Below, in pieces: positions 43,590-56,545 of a DNA stretch of 64,000 nucleotides (its first letter is position 1; the number at the start of each line of letters is the position of its first letter). The notes beneath the pieces are model-generated. The model ran no database searches. It was given only the letters and a program-made list of their open reading frames with translations, and was not told the origin of the DNA. Location of the stretch: assembly GCA_025267735.1 (NCBI GenBank), contig CM046297.1:22160011-22224010 (forward strand), read 5' to 3'. The translations under genes and the position numbers were made by a program. The stretch comes from Mactra quadrangularis (taxonomy: Eukaryota; Mollusca; Bivalvia; Venerida; Mactridae).

Positions 43590-45910
43590 TCGTTACGGAA
43601 CGTTTTGAACGTTTAGTATAATTGAACAGGCTACGGGACAGTGTGTACTAGGCTTTACAACGACAATCATTAGAAATTGAATACGGAGACTACAAATGTG
43701 TCTAAAAAGTGTTTAAATGTCATTGATATGAATGTAATAATAATTTAATGAACTAATGTGATTTAAGTACCAACACAATACCTGAAACTATGAATTTTTG
43801 GAATCAGCTTCTTGTGTATCGATTACAAAAGCAGATTTAATAGTCAACATATGCTTCCAAACAAGTATTGTAGGTCATGCTACTACACGTATGTAATACA
43901 GATGAATAATAGGTATTACATAAATAAATATCTAAAATATCATTTGTTACTTTTGTTACTGTTTTTACACATAAATGTTGTAACAGTATACATTTGTTAC
44001 GGAATGTACTTAGTTTCGTTCTGTTTTTATAACCTGAGGTTTAGCTTTTGATCATTGTCACTGTCTGTATTTTCGCTATCAGAGGCTTAACTAGATCTTA
44101 ACACTGTGCAAATGATTAAACACACAAGTCCGTCATCGAATCACTTTAAGATATCTTCAGGGACGGACTATAACTTAGTCTTTACAGGCTGAACATTTCC
44201 ATTAACAGACTCACATCCCTACTCACATGGATCTAATACTGTGTTGTCCTTTCATATTGCGTCAAATGTTTAAAACAATTTTGCACGCACGATGTTGCAT
44301 TGACTACTTTAGTAGCTAACTATTGCAAAGGGAGGTTCGTGTGGCCAATTCATGATGAACAATTATAGAGCATTATGATCTCTCGCCAGTTTTGATGTCT
44401 ACTTCCTTTGTGATGTCTATATATATTTGAACGGCTTCTTTGAACTCTGTGTAAGTTCTAGGAAGTTTTGAAATTACTGATTTTACAATGTAAATGATGT
44501 TAAAGCTGTCAGGCATCCAATTAAGGTATGCATGAAAGATAGAGAAGTAAACACAGCATGTAACTTTTTTTAAATTTAGCCAAGTCCCGTTCTCGACTTT
44601 CCTGACTTTGTCAGACCTGACAGTGTTTCGGTCAAACAGGTTAGTAGGGTGGCGCAACAAAACCAACAACAGTTTATAATTTTGAATAATGACGGAGGAA
44701 AAGCTATACGTAACTCATACACAAGAAAGTAAAAAATCGTTTAAGCTAAAATATATAGTGTGATGCTATTTTCATGAGTAAATGAAACAAATAATATATC
44801 AAGTGTATTAAGCTTAACTTGGTTATCATCTCGTTTTTTAAAACAATTTTATGAGATAACATTAATTTGGGGAGTTTAAAGTTTCGTTCTCAGCACGCAG
44901 ACAACAAAAATATCGTGACACAAATTTAACACTAATCATGATTAATTTTGGTCCTAACGCGCTACCGTAGTAAAATATTTCTATTTGTCAAGGTCGTCAC
45001 CAAAAACGGTATTTTTAATTAATTTACTGTCATATATTAAATATAGGTGTATATGTTCACATCGGAAAGTCAACTCAGAATCAAAATACTACCGGCATCC
45101 ATTTCTTTTTGTGACCCAAAAGCTATATTCATGGCGGGACAGAAGTACGGAAGCGTTGCAGCGCCTTGTAATATAAGTAGAAAATGCATTATTTAATTTT
45201 TCATCACTTTCCCCTCTTTATTTGGAGTGCAACTTTTTGGTGTGTGTTATTGTATTGATGGTCTTTCGCATAGTATAATTATATATTCTGTTGCAATTTT
45301 GTCTTGGTCAAAAGCTGTATTGACTGGACTATAGTTATTTGATTAAATGTAGAGAGGCAAGACAGGATAGAGCGCCATGATCGTGTGACCACATACACGA
45401 CTCATGTAGGTTGTTTCATCATGACGAACTTAGAAAACAAAGCGTTAGACCAAGTCCTAGCAAAACATCAACAGCTCTGGTAACCATGCCATATTTCCCT
45501 TCTCTAAGAAAACGGTATGACTTGGTGTTTGTGAACGACCCGAGCCAGTAAATGCTTCGCCAAAAAAGGCAATCGCTTGACAAATTGAATAGACACAGCT
45601 TGTCTGTTTGTTACAAGAAAGTCTATGGATCTATATACAAAATATTAATTACAAGGTTTCTAGTTTAATCATACCACTGTACATAATTTATCAGTATGTC
45701 AAAAAAATCGTACATGGAGTTATTTTATTTGAAATTTCATAAATAGCATTTATACGTTTTTTTACAAATCATTATTTAATTGCTTTTTTAATTTCATAGT
45801 GCAGTTTATTTGTATTTGATAACAACTCACAATTTTTAGGATTCGTCTTCCAAAATTATCTTCCCCATATTTAATGTCATTTTACAGTATTTAACTATTG
45901 TTACATGCTC
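43590..45910. other. PGGHG intron 3, mostly unassigned
   Basis: It begins with a short arm of the CATTCGGAAC MITE family (43590-43635). An unidentified 98-codon frame lies on the minus strand at 44373-44669 without a recognised domain. The rest is AT-rich. Confidence 0.4.
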
Positions 45911-45919
45911 TGTTCTTTA

Positions 45920-46015
45920 GGGCCCAAATAGTGCAGTCGGCTAAGGGGAAGATACGATGATGAACATATAAAAAGGTCAAGAGGTCGCTGGTTCGAAACC
46001 TAGCTATGCCTGAAT
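45920..46015 (+). repeat. tRNA-like segment, probable SINE head
   Basis: A box-A-like 'agtgcagtcggctaagg' and a box B 'gctggttcgaaacctagc' are separated by a long insert. The structure is too irregular for a functional tRNA. Confidence 0.35.
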
Positions 46016-46019
46016 TTTT

Positions 46020-47940
46020 ATTTTTATATTTTATTTTTTATTATATATGTATTATTTATATTATATATTTTTACGTATTAAGAAGTAACATTGACATATT
46101 GAGATATATAATCTTATAAATAATTTAAATTAAATAGTGCTATGTTTACGTTTATTTATGAAAAACAAAAAAAAAGTTATGTTTACGTTTTATTAGGGTT
46201 ACTTTAAGCTGTACACGTATTAGACTTATACAATCACACAATCATTATTTGAATTATTGAAATATAAAATAAATATTTCAAAATGCATTTGTTGTTCATT
46301 TTTAAATAGATATTTTATAATATTAGTCCAGTACCATGATATGTGTGTCTTAGTGTCATCATTTACATCAGATGTATTCCAAAACAATGCTTTACCATAA
46401 TGATTACGCTGTTAGACATTGTAAATTATAACGTTTCAAACTGACGTCGACGTACTAAGAAAAAATCAATAACTTGATTTTCAACTTAAAATTTCGACAA
46501 TTTGTTCACGATCGATCCCCTGATTTTTTTTAAATATACACATTGATACATACATACAAAATATATTTTTCAAATAAAAAATATATGTCACCGGCTTAAT
46601 TTTTACGATAAACTAAAAAATATGACGGCATGTAGACATAAAACGACGTTAAATTTTACGACGATTTTTATAGTTTTCTAAACGTTACGTCGTCGTTTAG
46701 TAGCTATCTAGCAAACCTGATACCAATTGTAAGCAAAATACTCTGTGCATACAATGATAATTTTTTTAAAACGAAGTTTCGAGCTTGTTAACACATTTAA
46801 ACGTCATTTTAACTAGCGCGACGTTTTATACGTGTGACGATTACACTTCGTTGCCATGGTGACGTCGAGATAAAAATGAAACTAATTGTCATATTTATAA
46901 AATACAATTGTGACTCTACATGTACACCGACTTTCGTAAAGTTTGACTGACTTTTGATTTTTATGAAACATTGTATCCACCTACATTAAACTTCGCAATC
47001 GACCTACCGTTAAACGGCGCAACGGTGACGCTAAACATCACACAAAAATCGACTAACTTGAAACGTTGCAACCTCGACGCTAGTCGTCACACTTAGTAGG
47101 AGAGTATACTCGTAGTATCGAGCCTAAAGCAACCCAGAAATATTACATAGGACAAATATGACTTCAAAGCAACCACTCTTAGACTCATAGCAACCATGAA
47201 CATAACATTAGCAGCCACCCTTTGGTCCATAGCAACCACACTTTACACCTCTTACACCCTATGGCAATCGCCTTTAGGTTCAAAGAATCAACTATATCGG
47301 CCATAACAACCATTGAGAATTTGACAGTATCTTTATTCAGTTTGTGATTGGACAGATCTTTTCTGATTGCGTGATGTTGACGATGTAAACAATTTACTGA
47401 GCACAATGGATTCGTCAAGAAAATCATAACACGTAATATAAAGTGAACATGTTTTGTATAATGAGTACATGATAAATTCTAACGGAGATTCTTCGTTAAT
47501 ACGCTTTGATATATCATGCTATGCTTGGGTCAGTTAGATTTAGCGATATTTCTGCTCTCTTACGATGCGACGATTGTCTTTTTTTCAATTGTTAGGTACT
47601 CTGTCCAAAAAGCTGTGTATCTATGACAGCAAATACCTTAATTGTTTACAACGAAACTTTAGTAATGGTTATTTGGTTCTTTGCGATTTAAGGTTGAAAA
47701 TATTTCTACAATTGTCCAATGGTACCTTTATCAGAATCGTTTGAAATACCACATCGTTTAATAAATACCGGTACCATTTCATTCGTAACGGTAGCCAAAC
47801 CAAAATAAGCAAATGCGCAAGCAGAAAATTTTAGATCAGGGTTTAATCAGATTGAGATTTGAATAACCACAGTAACATGTGCCATTGTTCAATGTTTTCG
47901 TACTTCTTCACAATGATTAGTCATAAGATTTTTCTTCTTT
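46020..47940. other. PGGHG intron 3, right end, AT-rich
   Basis: It is low-complexity AT sequence near 46020-46330 and otherwise unassigned. A polypyrimidine run 'ttcttcttttatag' precedes exon 4. Confidence 0.45.
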
Positions 47941-47945
47941 TATAG

Positions 47946-48174
47946 TTACTTGACAGGAAGAGTGAAAGAACCGGAAGTGAAAGGCACGCAAGCGCAAAGA
48001 GTTCATATATATTACACAAATATACCCCAGCAAATTAGATTATATTCTGGCAACCTGGAAACGGTCTACACGGCTATAGCCTCATACAGTATGCAACATG
48101 ATGATGCATTAAATAGTTACAAATCAGCTTTAGATCAATTAAGCTCTGGTACTCTATTGGACTCACATAAACAG
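47946..48174 (+). CDS. PGGHG: PGGHG-like gene, exon 4
   Basis: The acceptor TTTTATAG ends at 47945. The exon completes an Arg codon and reads YLTGRVKEPEVKGTQAQRVH, IYYTNIPQQIRLYSG, then a helical linker YTAIASYSMQHDDALNSYKS and SGTLLDSHKQ, ending in phase 0 at ACAG|GTAAGT. This covers the end of the N-terminal domain and the linker helices before the (alpha/alpha)6 barrel, as in other GH65 enzymes. The exon is intact. Confidence 0.87.
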
Positions 48175-48229
48175 GTAAGTGATACTTGTACATGTTTTGA
48201 TATTTAAAACCCCAAAAAACCAAATGTTT

Positions 48230-48580
48230 TTCATTTGATTTAACGCCGTGTCAACGCATATCATTGTCATTGTCATTGTCACCTTACCTAGCTTTCCGGG
48301 ACCTTTGCTTATATCTGCAGCGTGTTCAGTAACGACTGTTAGCGAACGTTACGGATACGGGACAACTCACCCCGTAGACAACTCAACCCATCGATAACTC
48401 AAGCCAAAGTTGGGACAACTAAAACCGTTAGCAAGGTATAGAGTTTTCTCGGGTTGAGTTGTCTTTGGGTTGAGTTGTCCCGATCCTAACGTTACGGAAC
48501 GTTTCGGAACGTTCAGGGTAATTTAGCACGCTGCTGTACTCACCTACCGTCCACAAGGTAGACAACTCTGTATGGTTGTA
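48230..48580 (-). repeat. SINE family B fragment interrupted by a MITE
   Basis: The outer parts 'gatttaacgccgtgtcaacg', 'cctagctttccgggacc' and 'ctcacctacc.tccacaaggt' belong to family B. The segment 48319-48537 is an inserted hairpin element. Confidence 0.6.
48319..48537. mobile_element. MITE nested in a SINE (AACGTTACGG arms)
   Basis: Arms 'gcgtgttcagtaacg...aacgttacgg' and 'ccta acgttacggaacg...agcacgc' are inverted and related to the outer arms of the 2248-2563 element. The core carries an internal inverted repeat (GACAACTCA(A)CCC / GGGTTGAGTTGTC). Confidence 0.65.
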
Positions 48581-48589
48581 CGAGTATAC

Positions 48590-49345
48590 CGGTATTTGGT
48601 ATCGGTACCAGTATCGGTGTCACTTCTAAAAGTACCAGCAGTAAATATCCATGTCTATTAAAAAAAACTCTCACTTTATTGGACACAAATGCAAAGTTTC
48701 CAAGGCTTCGTATGAGAAAACCCTACTAATATTGGTCAATCAAAGTATTGAAATACAGAGAAACTTCCGTGCACATTGAAACCTAACAAATCCATACTAA
48801 TGATTACTCTTTACCCATTAGAGTACGAATCGAGCAGGGCAAAAAGTGCAGGCGAAATGTTAATTCTACCCTGTATTACTGGCAAATACTATTCGTTTAA
48901 AATACAAAGATTTTATTTTCCTCTTCTTCCGATACATTGAAGTACAGTTTTCCCTGTACACTTTGCTTCACAATCTGTATGTTCATGAGTGTAGTTGAAT
49001 GACCACAGTTTCATTACATTAAACAGCTAAAGACACTATTAATATATAAATAACAAGATTTGACTGCTCCCCTTCCACACGTTTATCCATATATGCAAAC
49101 ATCTGTGAAACAAAGATGAGTCAGATGACGGAACTACTTTTATCGCCTAGAAATTGACTGCGTAGTAAATTAGAGACACATGTATCACTCCGCAGGTTAA
49201 ACTGGTCTGGTATTTTCGTCGATAGTTTTCGATTTGTGGTATAACTTAAGCCTTTCATACCCAACTTTTAGACCCATCAAGATTTTCGATTTATGATACA
49301 GCCATATAGCTCTGATTGTAGATAAATCGCCGAAAGTGTAAAAAT
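48590..49345. other. PGGHG intron 4, unassigned
   Basis: No features recognised beyond a run of 'accggtat/ggtatcggtacc'-like alternation near 48585-48620. Confidence 0.4.
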
Positions 49346-49349
49346 AGAA

Positions 49350-49850
49350 AAAGAATAACCTCGGATATACTTAGACGCCATTTTGGAACTTCAAATGTCC
49401 AAATCCATTCCAAACGAAATATCATATTCGGTGTTCTACATGAGTGTAGTTAAATCACGTCTACGAAGTTAACAAACCCACGATCGTTATGGCGATAAAT
49501 AATGTTTTGTTTTAGTCCCTGGCATACATAATTTAATGGTATGGCTGAACAAAATATAGTCACATATAAAACATAAATAACATTCTTTTTGCTAAGTCTC
49601 GTGTGTTAACGACAAGAAATATTTTCCACCACCGTTACGGACTTACGGTACTTCGCTTGTGCTCCGCCTCGCGTACATGTATGTAGCAAGAACCCAATAT
49701 TCTTGGTTCACTCCTGCGCATTTTTTGAGATCATTCAATCGAGATGTTACAAATGATAGCATTTCTCTAATGTACAAGGGAGATAAATATATTATCTTCG
49801 ATGATTAACATTTAACTAGATTACTTCCCTTTGTTGAATATAAAACTATA
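49350..49850. repeat. CATTCGGAAC-family fragment and unassigned flank
   Basis: 'aataacctcggatatactta' and 'gacgccattttggaact' match the MITE at 24612-25010. The remaining sequence is unassigned. Confidence 0.5.
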
Positions 49851-49854
49851 ACTA

Positions 49855-50120
49855 CTTATTGGGATTAACGCCGTAGCGTCAAATCACAGCTCAGTCAGTC
49901 AACCTACTTACCGTTCCTTGAAAGGCTAAACCTATAGGCCCATGCTTCTGTCAGTGAATGACAGCTTTCCTACATGATTAAGAATCAGTGGTAGGAGGGA
50001 TGATAGTTCGTGGAAATAAGTTTATAACAAAACTCCACGTAAATAAGACTCCGCCCGGGAACTAAACCCACGATCCCTGGATCAGTAGACGTGTGTGCTA
50101 CCAACTGAGCTAGCCTGGTG
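49855..50120 (-). mobile_element. SINE family C copy in intron 4
   Basis: 'attgggattaacgccgtagc' at the 3' end, the family body, and a tRNA-like head complement at the right ('accaactgagctagcctgg', 'gaactaaacccacgatccc'). Confidence 0.75.
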
Positions 50121-50129
50121 ACAATAAAA

Positions 50130-50795
50130 CTGTATAATAGACGAGTATGTCCTATGGCAATATTGTAATATGAATATGAGTATAACCTTAATGTACTCAG
50201 ATATATTTTTCAAATGAGCTTTAAGTACATTGTAATTTCAACGGCTCCAATTTTGGTTTTCAAAAGATATAATTGTTATTTTATTGTATAGATTTATGTG
50301 TATACACTATACTATTGAGTTCAGAAATCGTACCAGTAATCCCATTACGTTCTATGATTTTATATTTATCCGAGAATCTAGTCTTTGAAAATGCGTACAT
50401 AAAACGGAAGTTGTAGGCGTAACAATTCCATAGCAAACTATCGCGAGTTCACGTTTCTCACGAGATTTGCTGCATAATGGGTTACATTACAGTTTATACC
50501 ATATGCCCACTATTTATCGGATCGACATGAACATCTACTGATATTTTAAGAGCTAAACGTTATTATTTGGACAATCAACCCCCGTATTATTGTTCTTCAT
50601 TTGTTTGCCCTTGACTCTGTTTCTCACACATTTGCAGTTGGATACATTCGGTAATTTTCCATATTTTATTTACAAAGTATTGTGTATTGTATTACTGTTA
50701 TGATGTCATATTTATTATTTAATCGCCGTAACATTATCATTCGTGGTGTCCATTCCTTTGTTCTTTTGTACCAGGTATCTTGGTGTGAGCAAATA
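50130..50795. other. PGGHG intron 4, unassigned
   Basis: AT-rich, no exon seen. Confidence 0.45.
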
Positions 50796-50798
50796 AAC

Positions 50799-50843
50799 TG
50801 TTCTTTTCTGTTCTGTTCTGTTCTGTTCTGTTCTGTTCTGTTC
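50799..50843 (+). repeat. (TTCTG)n microsatellite
   Basis: About eight uninterrupted TTCTG units. It is preceded by 'aaataaactg', a layout also hinted at near 17455. Confidence 0.9.
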
Positions 50844-51237
50844 ACAAGTGGGGAATGAAACAGAAGTTTGCAAAGACTAGGTGAAATTTACGATTGTCAA
50901 AATGTTATAAAATTACATGTATCAGTAATTGATAACGAATTATGTGTTAGTTGACCTAAAAAAATATCTTTCCAATATAAGTGTTGATTGATCACTCAGG
51001 GCAAATGTTGTCTGTCCTATATACATGTATTGGACGTTAACATTAGCTTTGATGTTGTATTAACCTATCTTTGTAGTTCTATGTGACTTTCTCTGGTTTA
51101 AATGAAGCGACTAGGTCCTACAACCAATAACCACTGTACGGGAAAAGGATTAAATCTTTATTAAAAAATAAAGTACAGAAGCTTACAATTTCTTTTTAAT
51201 TAAACGTTTAATTTACACCACATAAAAAAGAACGAAC

Positions 51238-51264
51238 ACCCCCCCCCCACACACACACACACAA
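51238..51264 (+). repeat. Poly-C followed by (AC)n
   Basis: About ten C residues run directly into an (AC) repeat of about eight units. Confidence 0.85.
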
Positions 51265-51587
51265 AATGAACTATTGTGTTGTCATTTTCAAACAAGAAAT
51301 TTCATTTGCGTGAAGTCGGTACATGTGTCCAGTTACAAAAAAGTTTGATTTGCATTATTTTGTTGTTTTACTAGATCGGATAGTTCCATTATGAAACTGG
51401 TGACAAGTTTCCATATTAACATTTGAAGCAAGTTTACGGCACATCAATTGAATCAATTACGGGTGTGTGAATTTGTACAATTTGATTTTTACGAAAGTAT
51501 GTATTGTCCTGACTTTTTATATGCCCTAAATGATTACTTTGGGATAAAAAAGGTTGCTATATTATAACAACTCCGCTATTGAAACCA

Positions 51588-51680
51588 AAGGCCGTTAGCT
51601 CGATGATACTCTAATTCATATATAATACATCTGTATATATATTATATGAATTAGAGTAGCATCGAGCTAACGGCCTGTGA
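51588..51680. mobile_element. 93-bp near-perfect palindrome with 9-bp flanking repeats
   Basis: Arms of about 37 bp, GGCCGTTAGCTCGATGATAC... and its complement (51590-51674), surround a short AT loop. The direct repeat TTGAAACCA flanks it (51579-51587, 51681-51689), with small asymmetric spacers. It looks like a minimal foldback or MULE-type MITE, 300 bp before exon 5. Confidence 0.7.
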
Positions 51681-51769
51681 TTGAAACCATTGATTTTTAT
51701 TTTTATTTACTGTTTATACATGTAAACATATATTGAAATAATATGTAGCTTTATCGCTTTAGGGTCATA

Positions 51770-51910
51770 AAACAGTATACTGTAAGTACAGTCCATTTTC
51801 GTTCGCTCGAAATCGGTCGGGACCTGCAAAAAGCTCGAGCGAACGCGATTTCGAGTTAACGTACAGTAGATCCGGCATTTTTCTGTGTAATTTTTCCACA
51901 TCGTGATATT
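51770..51910 (-). repeat. Inverted partner of the 13090-13215 repeat
   Basis: It shares 'cgttcgctcgaaatcgg', 'gctcgagcgaacgcgatttc' and 'ttttccacatcgtgatatt'. It ends about 65 bp before exon 5. Confidence 0.7.
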
Positions 51911-51974
51911 TACTTTCGTTCGCATAATATACAAACATATTTGTATTTGTTTAAAGTTTATTCTGTTTGTTCAG

Positions 51975-52122
51975 GGTTGGTCAAACTTGTGGTCTGAAGG
52001 AAGGATTGATATCCATGGTAACCAAGAAATGTCAACTAACATAGCTGCAGCAACATATAATATATTATGTTCTTTACCAGTACAGGATGATCACGTGACC
52101 CCATTCTATGGCTTGGGACCAG
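51975..52122 (+). CDS. PGGHG: PGGHG-like gene, exon 5
   Basis: The acceptor TTTGTTCAG ends at 51974. The exon reads GWSNLWSEGRIDIHGNQEMS, TNIAAATYNILCSLP and FYGLGPG, and ends in phase 1 at CCAG|GTATAA (52123). 'W..LW..g.Idv.G......a...s.y.ll..lp......GLgPGGLs' is the entry to the catalytic barrel in PGGHG/ATHL1 proteins. The exon is intact (148 nt). Confidence 0.88.
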
Positions 52123-53220
52123 GTATAACTTACATTACTTTATTACATATGTTACTATAAATAGTAACAAAATTGACGTGGAGGTGTGCCAATATAGCCC
52201 CAATGTGGACAATATTTTCCAGTAATGAGCAAGTGTGCCAAAATCGATATTGAGGCTACTTCCGGTCATTACGAACCTGCAGTCCAACAACGACAGACTT
52301 TCCGCATGGCTATATTCAATGGTACTAATAATCAATTCGCATAATTATGTTATTGGGTAGTTATATTACTCAGGTGTGTAGGTAAAAAATGTGCAAAATA
52401 AGATAAAACACAAATTTTGGCATGATGAGTCAATCTGATCTATAATAATACAGGAGACAATCTTGACCGGCTTTGTGTCATGCCAAAATGAGAACCCACT
52501 TCTTTTCAAACCAGCTGTTTATCAATAGGCAATCTCCAAACAATTCATATTGACCGATGCCATTGGGTTGTTCCCAGTGGTACTAAGATGGGTAAAAGCA
52601 CGTCAGGCAAGGAAAAATAATTGTGGCAACCGATGTATTGTGCAAGGTTTCAGTCTTCAGATGAAAATTTCTCACTGTAGGCTGAAATAAGAGGAATTTG
52701 GTACAGAACTAACAGTGGATTTTTCATTTTCAGTCGTTCGGATTGCAAAATAAAGTATCTGTAATACAAACGAGAAATAGTCAACGTCCTAATCGTGTCT
52801 AATTTGCAGACATGGTATATGGTTAATCATTCACAATATTTTAGTGCACAAGTAAAAATCAACTTCGAATTTTGTTACCTAAAGATGCCCTGATTGGCGC
52901 CGCCTTTTTGCGCTTTGCCTGACCCGATCTCGAAAGTGTTAAGGGTTGGGTAATCCAGACTACCCCTGTCATAGCTAAAGTAAGCTACTTTGCGAGTGAT
53001 CGGGTTTTAACCTGACTGATAAAAAAGCTTGCTAAGTGACATAATGCAGAGATTATGCGATAACTCACATGTTCATTATATTAATACGGGCTGCTTGCGT
53101 GTATCAAGATAAAACTCACCGGTACCTGATAAGCCAGGTGGATTAAGTCGGGGTTTTACGGTTTAATCACATTGATCGATGCAAGCCTTACATTGGGACA
53201 AAATAGATCGACCATTCGTA
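52123..53220. other. PGGHG intron 5, left flank of FB2
   Basis: Ordinary intronic sequence. No exon or repeat recognised. Confidence 0.5.
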
Positions 53221-53229
53221 AACCAAAAT
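53221..53229 (+). repeat. FB2 target-site duplication, left copy
   Basis: AACCAAAAT, identical to 61315-61323. Confidence 0.88.
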
Positions 53230-53289
53230 AGGTCCAATAACTTGGCACAACATTCGATGTTCGATATTCGATATTCAATATCGAACATT

Positions 53290-55735
53290 TGGAATCAGCG
53301 GCATGCGGCTTGGATCAGCGGGGGAACCTCGGCTGGGCACTCGGACGGGGCTTCAGCTGGCTCTGTGGGCTCTGTGGGCCTTCTACCGGGGTCTACGCGG
53401 CCTGCCGCTAATACCTGCCTGGTTGGCTTGATTTTAGCGGAGGCAAGCAAGGGACACCGGGGTTTACCTCGGCTGCAAGCCAGGCGCGCTTGTATCAGCG
53501 GCGGACGGCTTGATTCGGCGGGGAAACATCGGCTGGGCCCTTGGTCGCACTTGAATCAGCGGAGCACGGCTTGTTTAAGCGGGGAAAGCCCGGCTTGACC
53601 TTCGGCCGCGTTTGAATCAGCGGCGGACGGCTTGTTTCAGCGGGGAAACCTCGGCTGGACCCTTGGCCGCGCTTGAATCAGCGGAGCACGGCCTGTTTCA
53701 GCGGGGAAACCTCGGCTGGGCCCTGGGCGGCGCTGGAATCAGCGGCAGGCGGCTTGGATCAGCGGGGAATCTCGGCTGGGCTCTGCTCGACGTTGATGCG
53801 AATGTAGTTCTGAAGTTGAATATCGAACCCGCTCGACGTTCGACATTCATTAATAATAGTCCGAATGTAGTTCTGAGGTTGAATATCGAACCAGCTCGAC
53901 GTTCGACATTCATTAATAATACTAATGCGAATGTAGTTCTGAGGTTGAATATCGAACCAGTTCGACGTTCGACATTCATTAATAATAGTCCGAATGTAGT
54001 TCTAAGGTTGAATATCGAACCAGTTCGACGTTCGACATTCATTAATGATAATGATGCGAATGTAGTTCTGAGATTGAATATCGATCCAGCTCGACGTTCG
54101 ACATTCATAAAAGATAGTCCGAATGTAGTTTTGAGTTTGAATATCGAACCAGCTCGACGTTCGACATTCATTAATAATAGTCCGAATGTAGTTCTGAGGT
54201 TGAATATCGAACCAGCTCGACGTTCGACATTCATTAATTATAGTCCGAATGTAGTTCTGAAGTTGAATATCAGACCAGTTCGACGTTCGACATTCATTAA
54301 TAATAGTCCGAATGTAGTTCTGAGGTTGAATATCGAACCAGCTCGACGTTCGACATTCATTAATAATAGTCCGAATGTAGTTCTGAAGTTGAATATCGAA
54401 CCAGGTCGACGTTCGACATTCATTAATAATAGTCAGAAAGTAGTTCTGAAGTTCAATATCGAACCAGCTTGATGTTCGACATTCATTAATTATAGTCCGA
54501 ATATAGTTCTGAGGTTGAATATCGAACCAGTTCGACGTTCGACATTCATTAACAATAATGATGCGAAGCCTATACTGGGCACTAGGCCGCGCATGAATCA
54601 GCGGAGCACGGCTTGTTTCAGCGAGGAAACCTCGGCTGTGCCCTGGGCGGTGTTAGAATCAGCGGCAGGCGTCTTGGATAAGCGGGGGAACCTCGGCTGG
54701 GCACCCGGTCGGGGCTTCAGCGGGCTCTGCAGGCTTCTACCGGGGTCTACGCGGCCTGCCGATGATACGCGCCTGTCTGGCTTGATTTCAGCAGAGGCAA
54801 GCAAGGGACACCGGGGTTTACCTCGGCTGCAAGCCAGGCGCGCTTGAATCAGCGGCGGACGGCTTGATTTTGCGGGGAAACATCGGCTGGGGCCTTGGAC
54901 GCGCTTGAATCAGCGGAGCACGGCTTGTTTCAGCGGGGAAAGCCCGGCTGGGCATTCGGCCGCGCTTGAATCAACGGCGGACGGCTTGTTTCAGCGGGGA
55001 TACCTCGGCTGGATCCTTGGCCGCGCTTGAATCAGCGGAGCACGGCTTGTTTCAGCGGGGAAAGCCCAGCTTGTCCCTTGGCATCGCTTGAATCAGCGGC
55101 GGACGGCTTGGTTCAGCGGGGAAACCTCGGCTGGGCCCTTGGCCGCGTTGAATCAGCGCCAGGCGCTCTTGAATCCGCGGCGGACGGCTTATTCCAGCGG
55201 GGAAATCTCGGATGGGCCCTTGGCCGTGCTTAAATCAAAGGCAGGCGGCTTCGATCAGCGGGGAAACCTCGGCTGGGCGCTCTGCCGGGGCTTTATCGGG
55301 CTCCGCGGGCCTTTAACGAGGGTCTATGCGGCCTGCTACCGATATCGGTCTGGCGCGTTTGATTTCAGCGGAGGCAAGGACGGGACACCAGGGTTTACCT
55401 CGGCTGCAAGCCAGGGGCGCTTGAATCAGCATCAGACGGCTTGTTTCAGCGGAGAAACATCGGCTGGGCCCTTGGCCGCGCTTGAATCAGCGGAGCACGG
55501 CCTCTTTCAGTGGGTAAACCTCGGCTGGGCCCTTGGCCGCGCTTGAACCAGCGGCAGGCGGCTTGGATCAACGGGGGAACATCGGCTGGGTACTCGGCCG
55601 GGGCTTCATCGGGCTTTGCGGGTCCGTTACTGGGGTCTACGCGGATTGTCGCTGATATCGGCCTTGCTCGCTTGATTTAAGCGGGGTTAAGCACGGGACA
55701 CCGAATATACCTCCTCTGTTGGTCGCAACCCGTTT
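53290..55735 (+). repeat. FB2 left arm: GC-rich, 63-bp and GC-rich blocks
   Basis: GC-rich units of about 61 bp (GAATCAGCGG...GGCTTGTTTCAGCGGGG..CCTCGGCTGG) fill about 53290-53795 and 54570-55735, with a longer variant containing 'ccggggtctacgcggcctgc'. Between them, about 12 units of 63 bp (CGAATGTAGTTCTGAGGTTG, AATATCGAACCAGCTCGACG, TTCGACATTCATTAATAATAG). Open frames through these arrays follow from unit lengths and are not called genes. Confidence 0.88.
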
Positions 55736-55954
55736 CGGCGACTAAAAAAGTGCAGTTAATTATTCATTGTTCTTTTATTTACACCATTGATGCACGATTG
55801 ATGATCGCTCTCGTGCAGCACAGCGACGCTTCATATAAATAGGCTTTTTTCGGAACTCCAAATTATGGGTTTCGTGCACAGGCGGTACAAAATCGGAATA
55901 AATCCAATTGTTCTCTGTACATACTTTCATTGTAACGATAAAAGTTAGTTCGCC

Positions 55955-56258
55955 CGCCCGGCTAGCTCAGTCGGTAGCGAACAAGTCTTCTGATCGAGGT
56001 GTCGTGAGTTCGATTCATGGGCGGGGCATACTGTCGTGAAGCTTGGTCATGAAATAATTTCTATTGTCATTCTCCCTTCTACCACTGATTCAAAATCATG
56101 TACGGCAGTTGTCAGTCACTGACGGAAGTAGCGCCTAGTAACTGGTTAACAGCTAAATCCAGAGATTTAGGCTTTCCAGGAACGGTGAGTAGGTTGACTG
56201 ACTGCCATGATATGACCTATACAATGTGTTGCTGCGGCGTTTAATCCAACAAAACAAA
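55955..56258 (+). mobile_element. SINE family C, full-length copy inside FB2
   Basis: tRNA-like head: box A GGCTAGCTCAGTCGGTAGCG and box B GAGTTCGATTC, with the body and end 'gcggcgtttaatccaacaaa'. This is the best plus-strand copy in the window for this family. Confidence 0.85.
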
Positions 56259-56289
56259 CACGCAACTAACACAAGAATTTGTTTGTACC

Positions 56290-56545
56290 ACAAGTATTGT
56301 TCGTTTTTTCTCAACTGTCAGAACATGAATAATTTCACGGTGAATGCGTTTATTAAAATCATTGTTGTAAAACATCCATGAGTTTCCGAAAGCGTGTATT
56401 ATGATCAAGTTAAGCTGTTTATGCCGTATGATATGTTTTAGTCGAGATATTTTTAATAACAATTAGGCCGCCAGTACAAAAACAATGCATTCAGTCACCG
56501 TGAAATTATTCAAGCTTTGACAGTTGAGAAAAAACGGACAATAAA
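56290..56545. mobile_element. Hairpin element inside FB2
   Basis: Arms 'ttcgttttttctcaactgtc...aatttcacggtgaatgc' and 'gcattcagtcaccgtgaaatt...gacagttgagaaaaaacgg' are inverted. It is related to the element at 8030-8215. Confidence 0.7.

Noticed and set aside
44373..44669. 98-codon minus-strand frame in PGGHG intron 3
   Set aside because: No recognisable domain, no supporting splice or repeat context; kept only as a note in the intron entry.
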